64,000 nt of DNA from VRUE01 sp963745915 (lineage in GTDB: Bacteria > Actinomycetota > Thermoleophilia > Solirubrobacterales > 70-9). Position numbers and translations under genes: made by a program. Location of the stretch: NCBI GenBank assembly GCA_963745915.1, contig CAVUZA010000002.1, forward strand, positions 1,116,001 through 1,180,000, in the 5' to 3' direction. A model generated the notes under the pieces. It saw nothing but the letters and a program-made list of their open reading frames with translations, was not told the DNA's origin and did no database searches. Numbering within the stretch: position 1 is the first letter of the stretch; each line of letters opens with the position of its first letter. This document shows, piece by piece, positions 24,142 to 32,215 of this stretch.

Positions 24142-26109
24142 TTAAGGAAGGGGCTCAACCTTTTTCAGCGGCGTCAAGCCTTCAAAGGTGTTTTCAGCGT
24201 AGTAGCTCGCAGCAATAGCCGAGGAAAACGCTTCTTCACTTTCGTTAGATGACTCAATCTCCCAGTCCCAGTTACTTTCACCGTTGGGTATATTCCAGTT
24301 GAACCAAGCCAAAGCGCGAATATTAGGAAAGCTATCAGGCACTTCTTCAGCGATTGCCGTTTCAATCCATGATGGCTTTGATCCACCGACCTCCGTTGAC
24401 GCTGTCTCTCCAATCATTATTGGCTTGGTCGGAGCCAAAGCAATCAACGCCTGATACGTAGGTAGGAAGATTTCTGAAAAAGACCTCCACCCTCCAGGAT
24501 TAATTTCGTTTTCGCCAAAATTATAGCCGTCGATACATGTCCAATCTACGTATGGATCGCCAGGGTAGAGAGACGACAGCGAAGTACTGCCGGGGAAAAT
24601 TGAATTAGGGCACCATACCCAGGTGATATTAGTTGCTCCTTCTGTTTCGGCTATGTCATGTAGGCGTCGCCATGCGTGAATATAGTCCGCAGGGTTGCTA
24701 GCTGCTTCTTCGCCCCAAGGGAACCAAGTTCCATTCATCTCCCACTCCCAGCGGAAGAAGAAGGGCTGTCTATAAGCCTTAACTTCTTCAGCCCATGCGG
24801 CAAATTCTTCATCATTTTCACCATTGATGATGCTTTCAAGTGAGACACCATCGCTGTCCATATCCATTAGTGGAATTGCACCACGTTCTTCAGCAATTTC
24901 TAGCGGACCAGCAGCAAAGCTCTGATTCCATGGCGCGGGTTGGCCGAAATGCACAATCGACACAGCCTTAGAAGTGTGTGACTCAAAAATATCCCATGTT
25001 GCTTCGTCCCAGGGAGCGTCAGTGTAGCCTTCACCGTAGACTTCCCCATCGATCCACGATCCCCAGTATATTTCAGAGGGCGCCGTTTTTAGTGAAAGCT
25101 TGAGGAAGGCTGCGTACACGTACGGCGTGGTCGAATAAATGGGTTCTTCATACACGAACTTAGCGGTGGCTTCGTCGAGTTGCGACTGGGAGCCATCGAG
25201 CGGTACTGGTATCCCATGCCATCCCGCACTCGAATATGCTCCGGCAGCGAGCGTTTCACCTTCGCTGCGAACTTCGGCCCGCATTTTTGTGCCGTTTGGC
25301 GTGTAGAGCCACAATGTGGCCGCCAATACAGTCTGTCCAGACAAGGAGGCAGTGTCCAAGTCGACTTCGGTGATGGCCGGAAGTTTGGGAAACGGTTTTA
25401 CGCTGATGTAGTCACTACTGGTAGGAGTCTGGGTCTCTGTGACGTTGTCGTCGAGTGTTTCCCAGGCTTCGCTGGCTCCGGAGATATTCCACGGATGTTC
25501 AGTTGTGCGATCGGCGTTAGGTCGGAGCCGTTCTATTTCGAAAGCAGATGAAGCATAAGTCAGCTTGAGGAAGGCTGCGTACACGTACGGCGTGGTCGAA
25601 TAAATGGGTTCTTCATACACGAACTTAGCGGTGGCTTCGTCGAGTTGCGACTGGGAGCCATCGAGCGGTACTGGTATCCCATGCCATCCCGCACTCGAAT
25701 ATGCTCCGGCAGCGAGCGTTTCACCTTCGCTGCGAACTTCGGCCCGCATTTTTGTGCCGTTCGGCGTGTAGAGCCACAATGTGGCCGCCAATACAGTCTG
25801 TCCAGACAAGGAGGCAGTGTCCAAGTCGACTTCGGTGATGGCCGGAAGTTTGGGAAACGGTTTTACGCTGATGTAGTCACTACTGGTAGGAGTCTGGGTC
25901 TCTGTGACGTTGTCGTCGAGTGTTTCCCAGGCTTCGCTGGCTCCGGAGATATTCCACGGATGTTCAGTTGTGCGATCGGCGTTAGGTCGGAGGTAGGTTG
26001 ACGTTGGAGTGGCGGCAAGTGATTCGGTGGCGGCGAGCAGGAAGGCGATCGCGGGAAGAACAAGGTAGGCAAGTGTCTTGAGGCGGCAGGGACCGTTACT
26101 TACGGACAT
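24142..26109 (-). CDS. Secreted GH26-type endo-beta-glycanase (mannanase-like) with duplicated N-terminal module
   Basis: The product has 655 residues. ATG 26109 has GGAG upstream and begins a signal peptide (MSVSNGPCRLKTLAYLVLP to LLAATESLAA). Two virtually identical 155-residue modules follow (start RPNADRTTEHPWNISGASEA, end TTPYVYAAFLKL), probably beta-sandwich carbohydrate-binding. The catalytic domain starts near IYWGSWIDGEVYGE. The acid/base is in FFRWEWEMNGTWFPWG and the nucleophile in KPIMIGETAS, as in GH26. GC is near 48%, far below neighbours, and codon use differs strongly, so the gene was acquired. Its TAA stop is the TTA target duplication of the adjacent IS. Substrate (mannan, xylan or beta-glucan) is not determinable. 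Confidence 0.87.
   Translation of the reverse strand: MSVSNGPCRLKTLAYLVLPAIAFLLAATESLAATPTSTYLRPNADRTTEHPWNISGASEAWETLDDNVTETQTPTSSDYISVKPFPKLPAITEVDLDTASLSGQTVLAATLWLYTPNGTKMRAEVRSEGETLAAGAYSSAGWHGIPVPLDGSQSQLDEATAKFVYEEPIYSTTPYVYAAFLKLTYASSAFEIERLRPNADRTTEHPWNISGASEAWETLDDNVTETQTPTSSDYISVKPFPKLPAITEVDLDTASLSGQTVLAATLWLYTPNGTKMRAEVRSEGETLAAGAYSSAGWHGIPVPLDGSQSQLDEATAKFVYEEPIYSTTPYVYAAFLKLSLKTAPSEIYWGSWIDGEVYGEGYTDAPWDEATWDIFESHTSKAVSIVHFGQPAPWNQSFAAGPLEIAEERGAIPLMDMDSDGVSLESIINGENDEEFAAWAEEVKAYRQPFFFRWEWEMNGTWFPWGEEAASNPADYIHAWRRLHDIAETEGATNITWVWCPNSIFPGSTSLSSLYPGDPYVDWTCIDGYNFGENEINPGGWRSFSEIFLPTYQALIALAPTKPIMIGETASTEVGGSKPSWIETAIAEEVPDSFPNIRALAWFNWNIPNGESNWDWEIESSNESEEAFSSAIAASYYAENTFEGLTPLKKVEPLP
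25097..25992. repeat. 431-bp tandem direct repeat within the GH26 gene (unit 465 bp)
   Basis: 25097-25527 and 25562-25992 are the same sequence apart from one difference that I could find (T versus C near 25291/25756). The offset is 465 bases, exactly 155 codons, so the frame is kept. Such low divergence implies a very recent duplication or ongoing gene conversion. It could equally expand or contract by recombination. Confidence 0.92.
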
Positions 26110-26149
26110 AGTGACTCCAGTGTTCAAGGGCGGCTACATTTTCAAACTA

Positions 26150-26223
26150 TATGAGCATGGGAGGGAACGCGGCCGTAAAGTTGGCCCGGCTGCCCGTTAG
26201 TAATCTCGATATGTCCTGATCAT
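26150..26223 (-). pseudogene. Decayed start of a tetR gene
   Basis: Reading from 26223, ATGATCAGGACATATCGAGA aligns base for base, with a few changes, to the start of the tetR gene at 30754 (ATGACCGTGGGCATATCGCG). Similarity continues to about 26160 (ACGGCCGCG block). A stop appears after nine codons. Only the beginning remains; the GH26 gene lies beyond. Confidence 0.5.
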
Positions 26224-26242
26224 AGTCTACGGCTCCCTCTCG

Positions 26243-26343
26243 ATGTATGACAAAAGGTCACATAGGACGGTGGCGTTCGTCTTCTCGGCTCCACGACCGT
26301 GATGGCGATCATAGCCACCGGATACAATCTCGGAAACCGACTA
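26243..26343 (+). pseudogene. Decayed N-terminus of an MFS transporter, cut off by an IS630-type element
   Basis: ATG TAT GAC begins MYDKRSHRTVAFVF, parallel to MYDRGHRGAVAIAC of the transporter at 30773. After a frameshift it reads LGSTTVMAIIA, parallel to LDATIVNIAF. The 19-20 nt spacing to the tetR start and the shared TCATAGTCTA/CGATGTATGAC sequence show that it is a duplicated tetR-MFS junction. It ends at the IS630 boundary. Confidence 0.55.
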
Positions 26344-27574
26344 GTAGATCCGCCCGTAAATACGTTCAGGCAGATCAGCAGGATCTCCGCGGCGAGGGAC
26401 GAACACCACGGCAGTAGCCAGGAAGATAGAGATAGATCTGAGTGAGGAGGAGCGCGGCGAGCTGGAGCGCCTCGTCGATCAGAGACCCGGCCTTTCCGCG
26501 TGGTGGAGCGAGCGCGGATGATCCTCTATTCCGCCGCCGGTGAGACCGACGGGTGGATCGCCGAGCGTCTGGACTGCACCCCGGAGTGCGTCGGCAAGTG
26601 GCGACGAAGATTCGGCGCCCAGCGGCGTGAGGGACTTGCCGAGCTGAAGCGCGCGGGGCGCCCGCGCCGTTTCCCCCCCGGAGGAGGTCGCCGAGGTCAA
26701 GACGATCGCCTGCGAGCTGCCAGGGGCGCACGGCCTGCCGCTCAGCCGCTTCACACGCACTGAGCTGCATCGGCTGGTGATCGAGCGTGGCGTCACCGAC
26801 GCCTCCGCGACGACGATCTGGCGCTGGCTGCTCCACGCGGCGATCAAGCCCTGGTCGGTGCGCTCCTGGCTCTTTCCCCGCAACCCCGGCTTCGCCGCCA
26901 AGGCCGCGCCGGTGCTCGACCTTTATCAGCGCCGCTTCGAGGGCAAGCGCCTGCGTCCCGAGGAGTACGTGATCTCCGCCGATGAGAAGTCCCAGCTACA
27001 GGCGCTCGGCCGTCGCCACCCGACGCTCGCGCCGGGACCCGGGCGCCCCTCCCTCGTCGAGTTCGACTACCGCCGCGGCGGCACTCTCGCCTACCTCGCC
27101 GCATGGGACGTCCACCACGCCAACCTCTTTGGCCGCGTCGAGGAGAAGACCGGGATCGAGCCCTTCGGGCGCCTGGTGGAGGAAGTGATGAGCGTCGAGC
27201 CCTACGCCTCGGCCCGCCGGGTGTTCTGGATCGTCGACAACGGCTCCTCTCACGCCGGCAATACCTCGATCGAGCGCCTTGAGGGCGCCTATGCGAACCT
27301 GCGACTGATCCACCTGCCGATCCACTCCTCCTGGCTCAACCAGATCGAGCTCTATTTCTCGATCGTGCAGCGCAAGGCGCTCACGGCCAACGACTTCGGC
27401 TCCCTGCAGGAGCTCTCCGAGCGCCTCTCGCCTTCCAGGTTCGCTATGCCGAGATTGCCCGCCCATTCGATTGGACGTTCACACGCTCTGACCTGGAGGG
27501 GGTGCTGGCCAAGGTCGCCGACCGCGAGCCGGAACTGAAGCTCGCGGCCTAAGCGAACTTGCGGGTGGGCCTAC
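26344..27574 (+). mobile_element. IS630-type element with imperfect terminal repeats (1231 bp)
   Basis: Left end GTAGATCCGCCCGTAAATACG and the right end read inversely (GTAGGCCCACCCGCAAGTTCG) match at most positions. Both are flanked by TA (26342-26343, 27575-27576), the target duplication of IS630/Tc1-type elements. The internal transposase gene is frameshifted. Confidence 0.8.
26411..27552 (+). pseudogene. IS630-family transposase, at least three frameshifts
   Basis: Fragments in successive frames rebuild a standard transposase. VARKIEIDLSEEERGELERL is at the start; then VVERARMILYSAAGETDGWI and LDCTPECVGKWRRRFG. After a shift in a run of seven C (26673-26679) comes EEVAEVKTIACELPGAHGLP. 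Then ISADEKSQLQAL (first Asp), FWIVDNGSSHAGN (second Asp) and SWLNQIELYFSIVQRKAL (Glu). After another shift near 27435 it ends with FQVRYAEIARPFDWTFTRSD to a TAA at 27550. All three catalytic residues are still encoded, so decay is recent or the shifts are partly sequence error. Confidence 0.85.
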
Positions 27575-27576
27575 TA

Positions 27577-27789
27577 GCGGGACCCTCCAGCGCGTCACGA
27601 CGCCGGCCACCGGCGAGGGTCAGCGGCAGCGGGCCACCGGGCGTCGCCAGCGGCAGGACCGTCCGGCTTGTCACCGTCGCGTTCGCCGCGCGGCCGCTGC
27701 CGACTTCGGTTGAGGCGATCGCGCCCGGGCGCGGCGAGCAGCAGCGTGGCCAGCGCGCCGCCGACTCCAACCGTCACCCGAAACCGCAT
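27577..27789 (-). pseudogene. N-terminal remnant of the calcium-loop secreted-protein family
   Basis: The minus strand from ATG 27789 gives a signal peptide MRFRVTVGVGGALATLLLAA. Then, in a shifted frame, ASTEVGSG and TPGGPLPLTLAGG; then in another frame VAGVVTRWRVP. Homologous parts of the protein at 33291 read ATEFGDNC, VPGNPLPIAAPSAG and AGVVTQWKV. Two frameshifts and truncation by the IS630-type element at residue 70 or so make it a pseudogene. Confidence 0.62.
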
Positions 27790-27808
27790 ACACACCAGGT
27801 TAGCGCCG

Positions 27809-27858
27809 GACGTGCCGCCCCCGGGAGGTCAGAGAGGCTCCCTCCTGGACGGGGCGTC
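27809..27858. repeat. 50-nt palindromic repeat, family A, copy 2 (degenerate)
   Basis: Begins GACGTGCCGCCCCCGGGAGG and ends CCTCCTGGACGGGGCGTCC, the same 50-nt length and layout as the copies at 881 and 30093 but with several arm mismatches. It lies just upstream of the secreted-protein remnant and 37 bases past the cupin gene stop. Confidence 0.6.
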
Positions 27859-27895
27859 CGGGCGCGGCGGGGCGAGGGCCGGCTCCTGCGGGGAA

Positions 27896-28411
27896 TCAGG
27901 CCAGCTGCAGCGCCGTCTCCAGCGGCTCGCCGAGCACCAGGCCGAAGCGCTCCAGCAGGCCCGGGACCGTCTCCGGCTTCAGCTCGAGTCCGTACCGTGC
28001 GGAGAGCGCAGCCAGCTCGTCGGGGTCCGCCTGCACCGCGCCGCCGATGTCCACCAGCTCCGCGAAGAAGTGCTCGAAGCCCGCCGGGGCGATGATCTCG
28101 AGGATCCGGCAAGGCTCGTCGTCGGCGTTCCAGAAGGTGTGCCACTCGTTGCGCGGCTTGAAGACGAGGTCGCCGGGCCCCGCCTCGACCACCTCCTCGC
28201 CGAGCAGCCCGCCCATCCGCCCCTCGAGCACGAAGCTGTACTCGTCCTCGCGGCTGTGCCGGTGCAGCGGGGCCGCCAGCGCCCGCGGCGAGAGGGGATG
28301 TTCGACCAGCGAGAAGTCGCCGCCGGCGTCCTCGCCGTTGATCATGAAGCGCGCCCCGATGCTTCCGAGGAAGCCCGTCCTGCCGTCGTTGGGACCGATA
28401 ACCGTTGCCAT
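27896..28411 (-). CDS. Cupin-domain protein
   Basis: The product has 171 residues. The cupin core is clear: motif 1 LHRHSREDEYSFVLEGRMGG with two His and a Glu as probable metal ligands, GDLVFKPRNEWHTFWNADDEP as motif 2 with the third His. A helical C-terminal part (SARYGLELKPETVPGLLERF) resembles single-cupin proteins of the quercetin-dioxygenase-like group, but the substrate is unknown. It is divergent from a tetR gene with a 90-base AT-richer spacer between, the classic layout of a TetR-regulated gene. Confidence 0.82.
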   Translation of the reverse strand: MATVIGPNDGRTGFLGSIGARFMINGEDAGGDFSLVEHPLSPRALAAPLHRHSREDEYSFVLEGRMGGLLGEEVVEAGPGDLVFKPRNEWHTFWNADDEPCRILEIIAPAGFEHFFAELVDIGGAVQADPDELAALSARYGLELKPETVPGLLERFGLVLGEPLETALQLA

Positions 28412-28500
28412 CTCTTTCTCCTTTTCATATTGAGCGAACAGTAGTGTCGCGTGAAAAGGTAGCGGGACTTAGCGGATCTGTCAATATTCGTCGCACACCT

Positions 28501-29097
28501 ATGTCCGGGCAAAGGCGGAAATACGAGAAGAAGCGGCGCGCGGAAGCCGAGGCGCAGACGCGCCGGCAGCTGACCGAAAGCGCGGTCGAGCTGCACGGCT
28601 CGCTCGGGCCCGCCCGCACCACGATGAGCGCCGTCGCCGAGCACGCCGGCGTCCGCCGCTCGACTCTCTACCGGCACTTCCCCGACGAGCGCGCCCTGTT
28701 CGGCGCCTGCTCGGCCCACTGGGCCGCGGAGAACCCGCCCCCCGACGTCGAGGCGTGGGTGCGGATCAAGGACCCCGACGAGCGCCTCGTCACCGCGCTC
28801 GGCGAGCTCTACGCCTTCTACGGCCGCACCGAGGAGATGTTCGACCGCCTCCTCCGCGACGCTCCCACGATGCCGATCGTCGACGAGTTGATGGGCGGCT
28901 TCCGCGCCTTCCTCGACTCCGCCGCGGACACGCTGATGCGCGGCCGCGGGGCGCGCGGGAACGCTCGCACCCGCCTGCGCGCCGCCATCGGCCACGCCCT
29001 TGCCTTCCGCACCTGGCAGGACCTCAGCCGCGTGCGGGGGCTCGACGACCGTCGCGCCGTCGAGCTGATCTTGCGCTTCGTTGTCGCCGCCCGATAG
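28501..29097 (+). CDS. TetR-family transcriptional regulator
   Basis: The product has 198 residues. N-terminal helix-turn-helix: TTMSAVAEHAGVRRSTLYRHFPDERALFGACSAHW, with RRSTLYRHF as the recognition helix. The ligand-binding part is alpha-helical and Arg-rich at the end. ATG 28501 is preceded by no ribosome site; CAATAT (28482-28487) may be a -10. It probably represses itself and the divergent cupin gene through the 28412-28500 spacer. The 3' end overlaps the convergent secreted-protein gene by 74 bases. Confidence 0.85.
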   Translation: MSGQRRKYEKKRRAEAEAQTRRQLTESAVELHGSLGPARTTMSAVAEHAGVRRSTLYRHFPDERALFGACSAHWAAENPPPDVEAWVRIKDPDERLVTALGELYAFYGRTEEMFDRLLRDAPTMPIVDELMGGFRAFLDSAADTLMRGRGARGNARTRLRAAIGHALAFRTWQDLSRVRGLDDRRAVELILRFVVAAR

Positions 29098-30073
29098 GCC
29101 GCCAGCCACGCAGCTTCACCCGCACCCGGCTGTTCTTCTGGATCCCGGCCGGGTTGGTCGCCCGCAGGGTCAGCTTCGCCCGGATCGACTGGCGCCGGGT
29201 GAGGCGGCTGAGGCGCAGCAGGACCGGTTTCGGCAGCTTGATCGTGAAGCGGGTGACGGTGCCGGGGGCGACGGGCTTGGTGCCGCCGTCGAGGCCGACG
29301 ATCAGGCGCTTGACGCCCTTCTTCGAGGCGTGCGCGCCGCGCTTCTTGCCTTTCCGTTTGGGCTTGAAGTTCCAGCCGACCTGGCCGTAGACGTCGACCG
29401 AGGCCACGGCGCTCGGCGTCACCCGCAGCAGGATCGAGCGTTTGCGCACCTTGGGCTTGACGACGAGCGTCACCGGCGGCGGGCACTCGCCGCTGAAGGC
29501 GCCGCTCGCCGGGCAGCCGTCCTGGGTCTCGTCGCCGTAGCCGTCGCCATCGGCGTCGGGCTCGACGACCGCCGTCACCGGGACGCCGTTGTCGAGCGTG
29601 ACTTCGAACTTCTTCGTCTCGCCGACCGCGACCGCGCCTTCGTAGAGGTTGGCGTTGGAGCCTTCCTCCTTGTCGCAGAAGAAGGTCTGCTCGGGCCCGT
29701 AGAGGCCGATGTGGCCGTACTCGGGATAGGGCAGGCGGGTCGCGAAGCGATGCTCGCCGGGGCCGACGAGCTCGGTCTCGCTCTCGGCCACCTTGCGGAA
29801 CTCTTCTTCGGCCACCCCCTGGTAGACGTCGAGCCGCTGCGCCTGCGCTTCCTGCCCGGCCTCGACCCGCACCGTCCAGCTGGTGATCACACCGCCGTAG
29901 GGCCAGATCGGCGGCAGCACCGGCCCGGCGGCGCTCCCACCCGAGATCCAGGTCTTGGCGCCGTCGGTGTCGTTGCCCTGGCAGCGGTCGCCGATCTCCT
30001 GCGCCGCCCCGGCGCTCGGCACCCAGGCGAGCGCCGCAAGCCCAACCAGCGCCATTGCGATTCGACCGCGCAT
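29024..30073 (-). CDS. Secreted protein with a thrombospondin-3-like calcium loop, paralog 1
   Basis: The product has 349 residues. Signal peptide MRGRIAMALVGLAALAWV to SAGAA. The middle has TSWTVRVEAGQ and a beta-rich domain of about 120 residues. DADGDGYGDETQDGCP is a calcium-binding acidic loop. The C-terminal basic beta-domain carries lysine-rich blocks (KPKRKGKKRGAHASKKGVKR). It has the same plan as the proteins at 32216 and 33291 but is diverged. The last 25 residues overlap the convergent tetR antisense and look like read-through past the family end (RVKLRGW). Function unknown; probably envelope-bound. Confidence 0.75.
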   Translation of the reverse strand: MRGRIAMALVGLAALAWVPSAGAAQEIGDRCQGNDTDGAKTWISGGSAAGPVLPPIWPYGGVITSWTVRVEAGQEAQAQRLDVYQGVAEEEFRKVAESETELVGPGEHRFATRLPYPEYGHIGLYGPEQTFFCDKEEGSNANLYEGAVAVGETKKFEVTLDNGVPVTAVVEPDADGDGYGDETQDGCPASGAFSGECPPPVTLVVKPKVRKRSILLRVTPSAVASVDVYGQVGWNFKPKRKGKKRGAHASKKGVKRLIVGLDGGTKPVAPGTVTRFTIKLPKPVLLRLSRLTRRQSIRAKLTLRATNPAGIQKNSRVRVKLRGWRPIGRRQRSARSARRRDGRRAPARG

Positions 30074-30092
30074 CGCCCCCAGGTTACCCCCA

Positions 30093-30142
30093 GACGTGCC
30101 GTCCCAGGGAGGTCATTGATGACCTCCCTGGGACGGCACGTC
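30093..30142. repeat. Perfect 50-nt palindrome, family A, copy 3
   Basis: Twenty-four-base arms (start GACGTGCCGTCCCAGGGAGG, then TCAT) flank a 2-nt centre. The tetR gene at 30113 ends inside it: the last residues DVPSQGGHQ and the stop are encoded by one arm. It lies between the paralog-1 gene and tetR and can act as a strong hairpin in either direction. Confidence 0.85.
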
Positions 30143-30754
30143 GGCGAGCAGCGCGGCGAGGGCGTGCTCGAGGCCGCCGATCGCCGAGTCGAGTGGGGCG
30201 GTGTCGGCGGCGGCACGGGCGCGGATCAGGGCGCCCTCGACGGTGGAGACGACGAGGCCGGCAAATTCCTCGGCGGCGGTGCGGTCAACGCCTTCGTCGA
30301 GCAGCGCCGCGGCGATCGGCCCTTCCCAGCTGCGGAAGGCGGCGGTGGCGGCGGCGGCCAGCTCGGGGTCCTCTGGGCGGGCGAGGGCGGCGGCGGCGAC
30401 CGGGCAGCCGATCCGCTCCGGGTGGTCGACCACCCGCCGGCGGAAGATCTCGCCGAAGCGGGCCAGGGTGCCGTGCAGCCCGCGCTGTTCGAGCGAGCGC
30501 TCGATCAGGGCGCGGATCTCCTCGCCCTCGAGCGCCGCCGCCTCCGCCGCGAGCTGGCGCTTGCCGCCGGGGAAGTGGTGGTAGATCGAGCCGCGCGGCG
30601 CCTTGCCGCGCGCGGCCACGTCGCGCAGCTCCATCCCGGCGTAGCCCTTCTCGGCGAGCAGCTGCCGGGCGCCCTCGAGCAGCAGGGCGCGGCCGTCGCG
30701 CTGCTTCGGCGCGGCCGGCTCCCCGTCGGCGATTCGCGATATGCCCACGGTCAT
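30113..30754 (-). CDS. TetR-family regulator divergent from an MFS transporter
   Basis: The product has 213 residues. Helix-turn-helix: GYAGMELRDVAARGKAPRGSIYHHFPGGKRQLAAEA. The C-terminal part has RRRVVDHPERIGCPVAAAALA and a TetR_C-like helix block. ATG 30754 is only 19 nt from the divergent ATG 30773, so the two promoters overlap and each gene may be leaderless or use the other's start region. It is probably the local repressor of the transporter. Its last codons lie in palindrome A. Confidence 0.87.
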   Translation of the reverse strand: MTVGISRIADGEPAAPKQRDGRALLLEGARQLLAEKGYAGMELRDVAARGKAPRGSIYHHFPGGKRQLAAEAAALEGEEIRALIERSLEQRGLHGTLARFGEIFRRRVVDHPERIGCPVAAAALARPEDPELAAAATAAFRSWEGPIAAALLDEGVDRTAAEEFAGLVVSTVEGALIRARAAADTAPLDSAIGGLEHALAALLADVPSQGGHQ

Positions 30755-30772
30755 AGTCTATAGTCCGGGCCG

Positions 30773-32206
30773 ATGTATGACCGCGGACATAGAGGCGCCG
30801 TGGCGATCGCCTGCGCCGGTGCCTTCCTCGCCTTCCTCGACGCGACGATCGTCAACATCGCCTTCCCCGACATCTCGCGCTCCTTCGCCGGCGCCGGGAG
30901 GGCGGAGCTCTCCTGGGTGCTCGACGGCTACTTCGTCGTCATCGCCGCCCTGCTCGTCCCCGCCGGCGGCCTCGCCGACCGCTTCGGCCACAAGCGGATC
31001 TTCCTGCTCGGCGTCGCCGGCTTCACCGGCGCCAGCCTGCTCTGCGCGGTCGCCCCCTCGCTGGGGCTGCTGATCGCCTTCCGCGTCGTGCAGGGCGTCG
31101 GCGCGGCGCTGATCGCGCCGACCTCGCTGGCGCTCGTCCTCGACGCCTTCCCGGCCGAGCGCCGCGCCGCCGGGGTCGGCCTCTGGGGCGCGGCCGCCGC
31201 GGCCGCCGCGGCGATCGGCCCGACCCTCGGCGGCGCCCTGGTCGAGCTCTCGGACTGGCGCCTGGTCTTCCTCGTCAACCTGCCGATCGGCGCCGCCGTC
31301 GTCCTCTACGGCCGCCGCGCCCTGCGCGAGCGCCCGCAGCTCGACAGCCGCCTGCCCGACCTGCCCGGAGCGCTGATGCTGGCGGCGAGCCTCGCCCTCG
31401 TCACCCTGGCGATCGTCGAGGGCAACGACTGGGGCTGGGCCGCGCCGGCGACGCTCGCCTGCTTTGCCGCCTCCGCCGCCCTGCTCGGGGCGATGGTCTG
31501 GCGTAGCCGCACCCACCCGCGACCGATCGTCGAGCCGGCGCTCTTCGCCCACCGCTCCTTCCGCCTCGGCAACCTCGGCACCCTGCTCTTCGCCGCCGCC
31601 TTCTTCTCCCTGATCCTCGGCAACGTCGTCTTCCTCACCTCGATCTGGGGCTACACGGTGCTGCAGGCCGGCGCCGCGACCCTGCCCGGCCCGGCGCTCT
31701 CGACCGTCTTCGCCGGCCCCGCCGGCCGCCTCGCCGACCGCTTCGGGCACCGCGCCGTGATCGTCCCCGGCACCCTCTTCTTCGCCGCCGGGGTGATGGT
31801 GCTGCGCTCTGCCGGCGCCGAGCCCGACTGGCTCGGCCTCTGGCTTCCCGGCGCCTGCCTGACCGGGATCGGCATCGGCCTCGCCTTCCCGACCCTCGGC
31901 TCGGCCTCGGTCCGCGACGTCCCCGACGACCGCTTCGCCACCGCCAGCGCCGTCAACGCCGCCTTCCGCCAGGTCGGCGCCGTGCTCGGCACCGCGATCC
32001 TGGTCGCCATCGTCGGCGACCCGGCCAACCTCGCCGCGGCGCTCAGCGTCGCCGACGACGCCTATCTATTCTCGGTGATCGCGGCGCTGGTCTCAGGCGC
32101 CGCGATGCTGGCGCTCAGGCCGGCGGGCGACCCGGCCCGGGCTGAGTTGGCGATCCCCGAGCCGGCGACGGGCCGTGCCGCCGGCTCGGAGGCGCCATTG
32201 GGTTAG
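30773..32206 (+). CDS. MFS drug-efflux transporter, DHA2 (EmrB/QacA-like)
   Basis: The product has 477 residues and 13-14 hydrophobic segments. Family marks: LDATIVNIAFPDISRSF in TM1, WVLDGYFVVIAALLVPAGGLADRFGHKRIFLLG (motif A), FRVVQGVGAALIAPTSLALV (motif C region), PTLGGAL and WRLVFLVNLPIG. It likely exports hydrophobic toxins by proton antiport. It is divergent from tetR, with start codons 19 nt apart. Two damaged copies of this gene remain at 26243 and 34382. It is convergent with the secreted-protein gene that stops at 32216, 10 nt away. Confidence 0.9.
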   Translation: MYDRGHRGAVAIACAGAFLAFLDATIVNIAFPDISRSFAGAGRAELSWVLDGYFVVIAALLVPAGGLADRFGHKRIFLLGVAGFTGASLLCAVAPSLGLLIAFRVVQGVGAALIAPTSLALVLDAFPAERRAAGVGLWGAAAAAAAAIGPTLGGALVELSDWRLVFLVNLPIGAAVVLYGRRALRERPQLDSRLPDLPGALMLAASLALVTLAIVEGNDWGWAAPATLACFAASAALLGAMVWRSRTHPRPIVEPALFAHRSFRLGNLGTLLFAAAFFSLILGNVVFLTSIWGYTVLQAGAATLPGPALSTVFAGPAGRLADRFGHRAVIVPGTLFFAAGVMVLRSAGAEPDWLGLWLPGACLTGIGIGLAFPTLGSASVRDVPDDRFATASAVNAAFRQVGAVLGTAILVAIVGDPANLAAALSVADDAYLFSVIAALVSGAAMLALRPAGDPARAELAIPEPATGRAAGSEAPLG

Positions 32207-32215
32207 CGGGGCGTC

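Noticed and set aside
26673..26679. Programmed frameshift in the IS630-type transposase at a run of seven C
   Set aside because: Two further frameshifts elsewhere in the same gene make simple decay or sequence error more likely than a programmed event.
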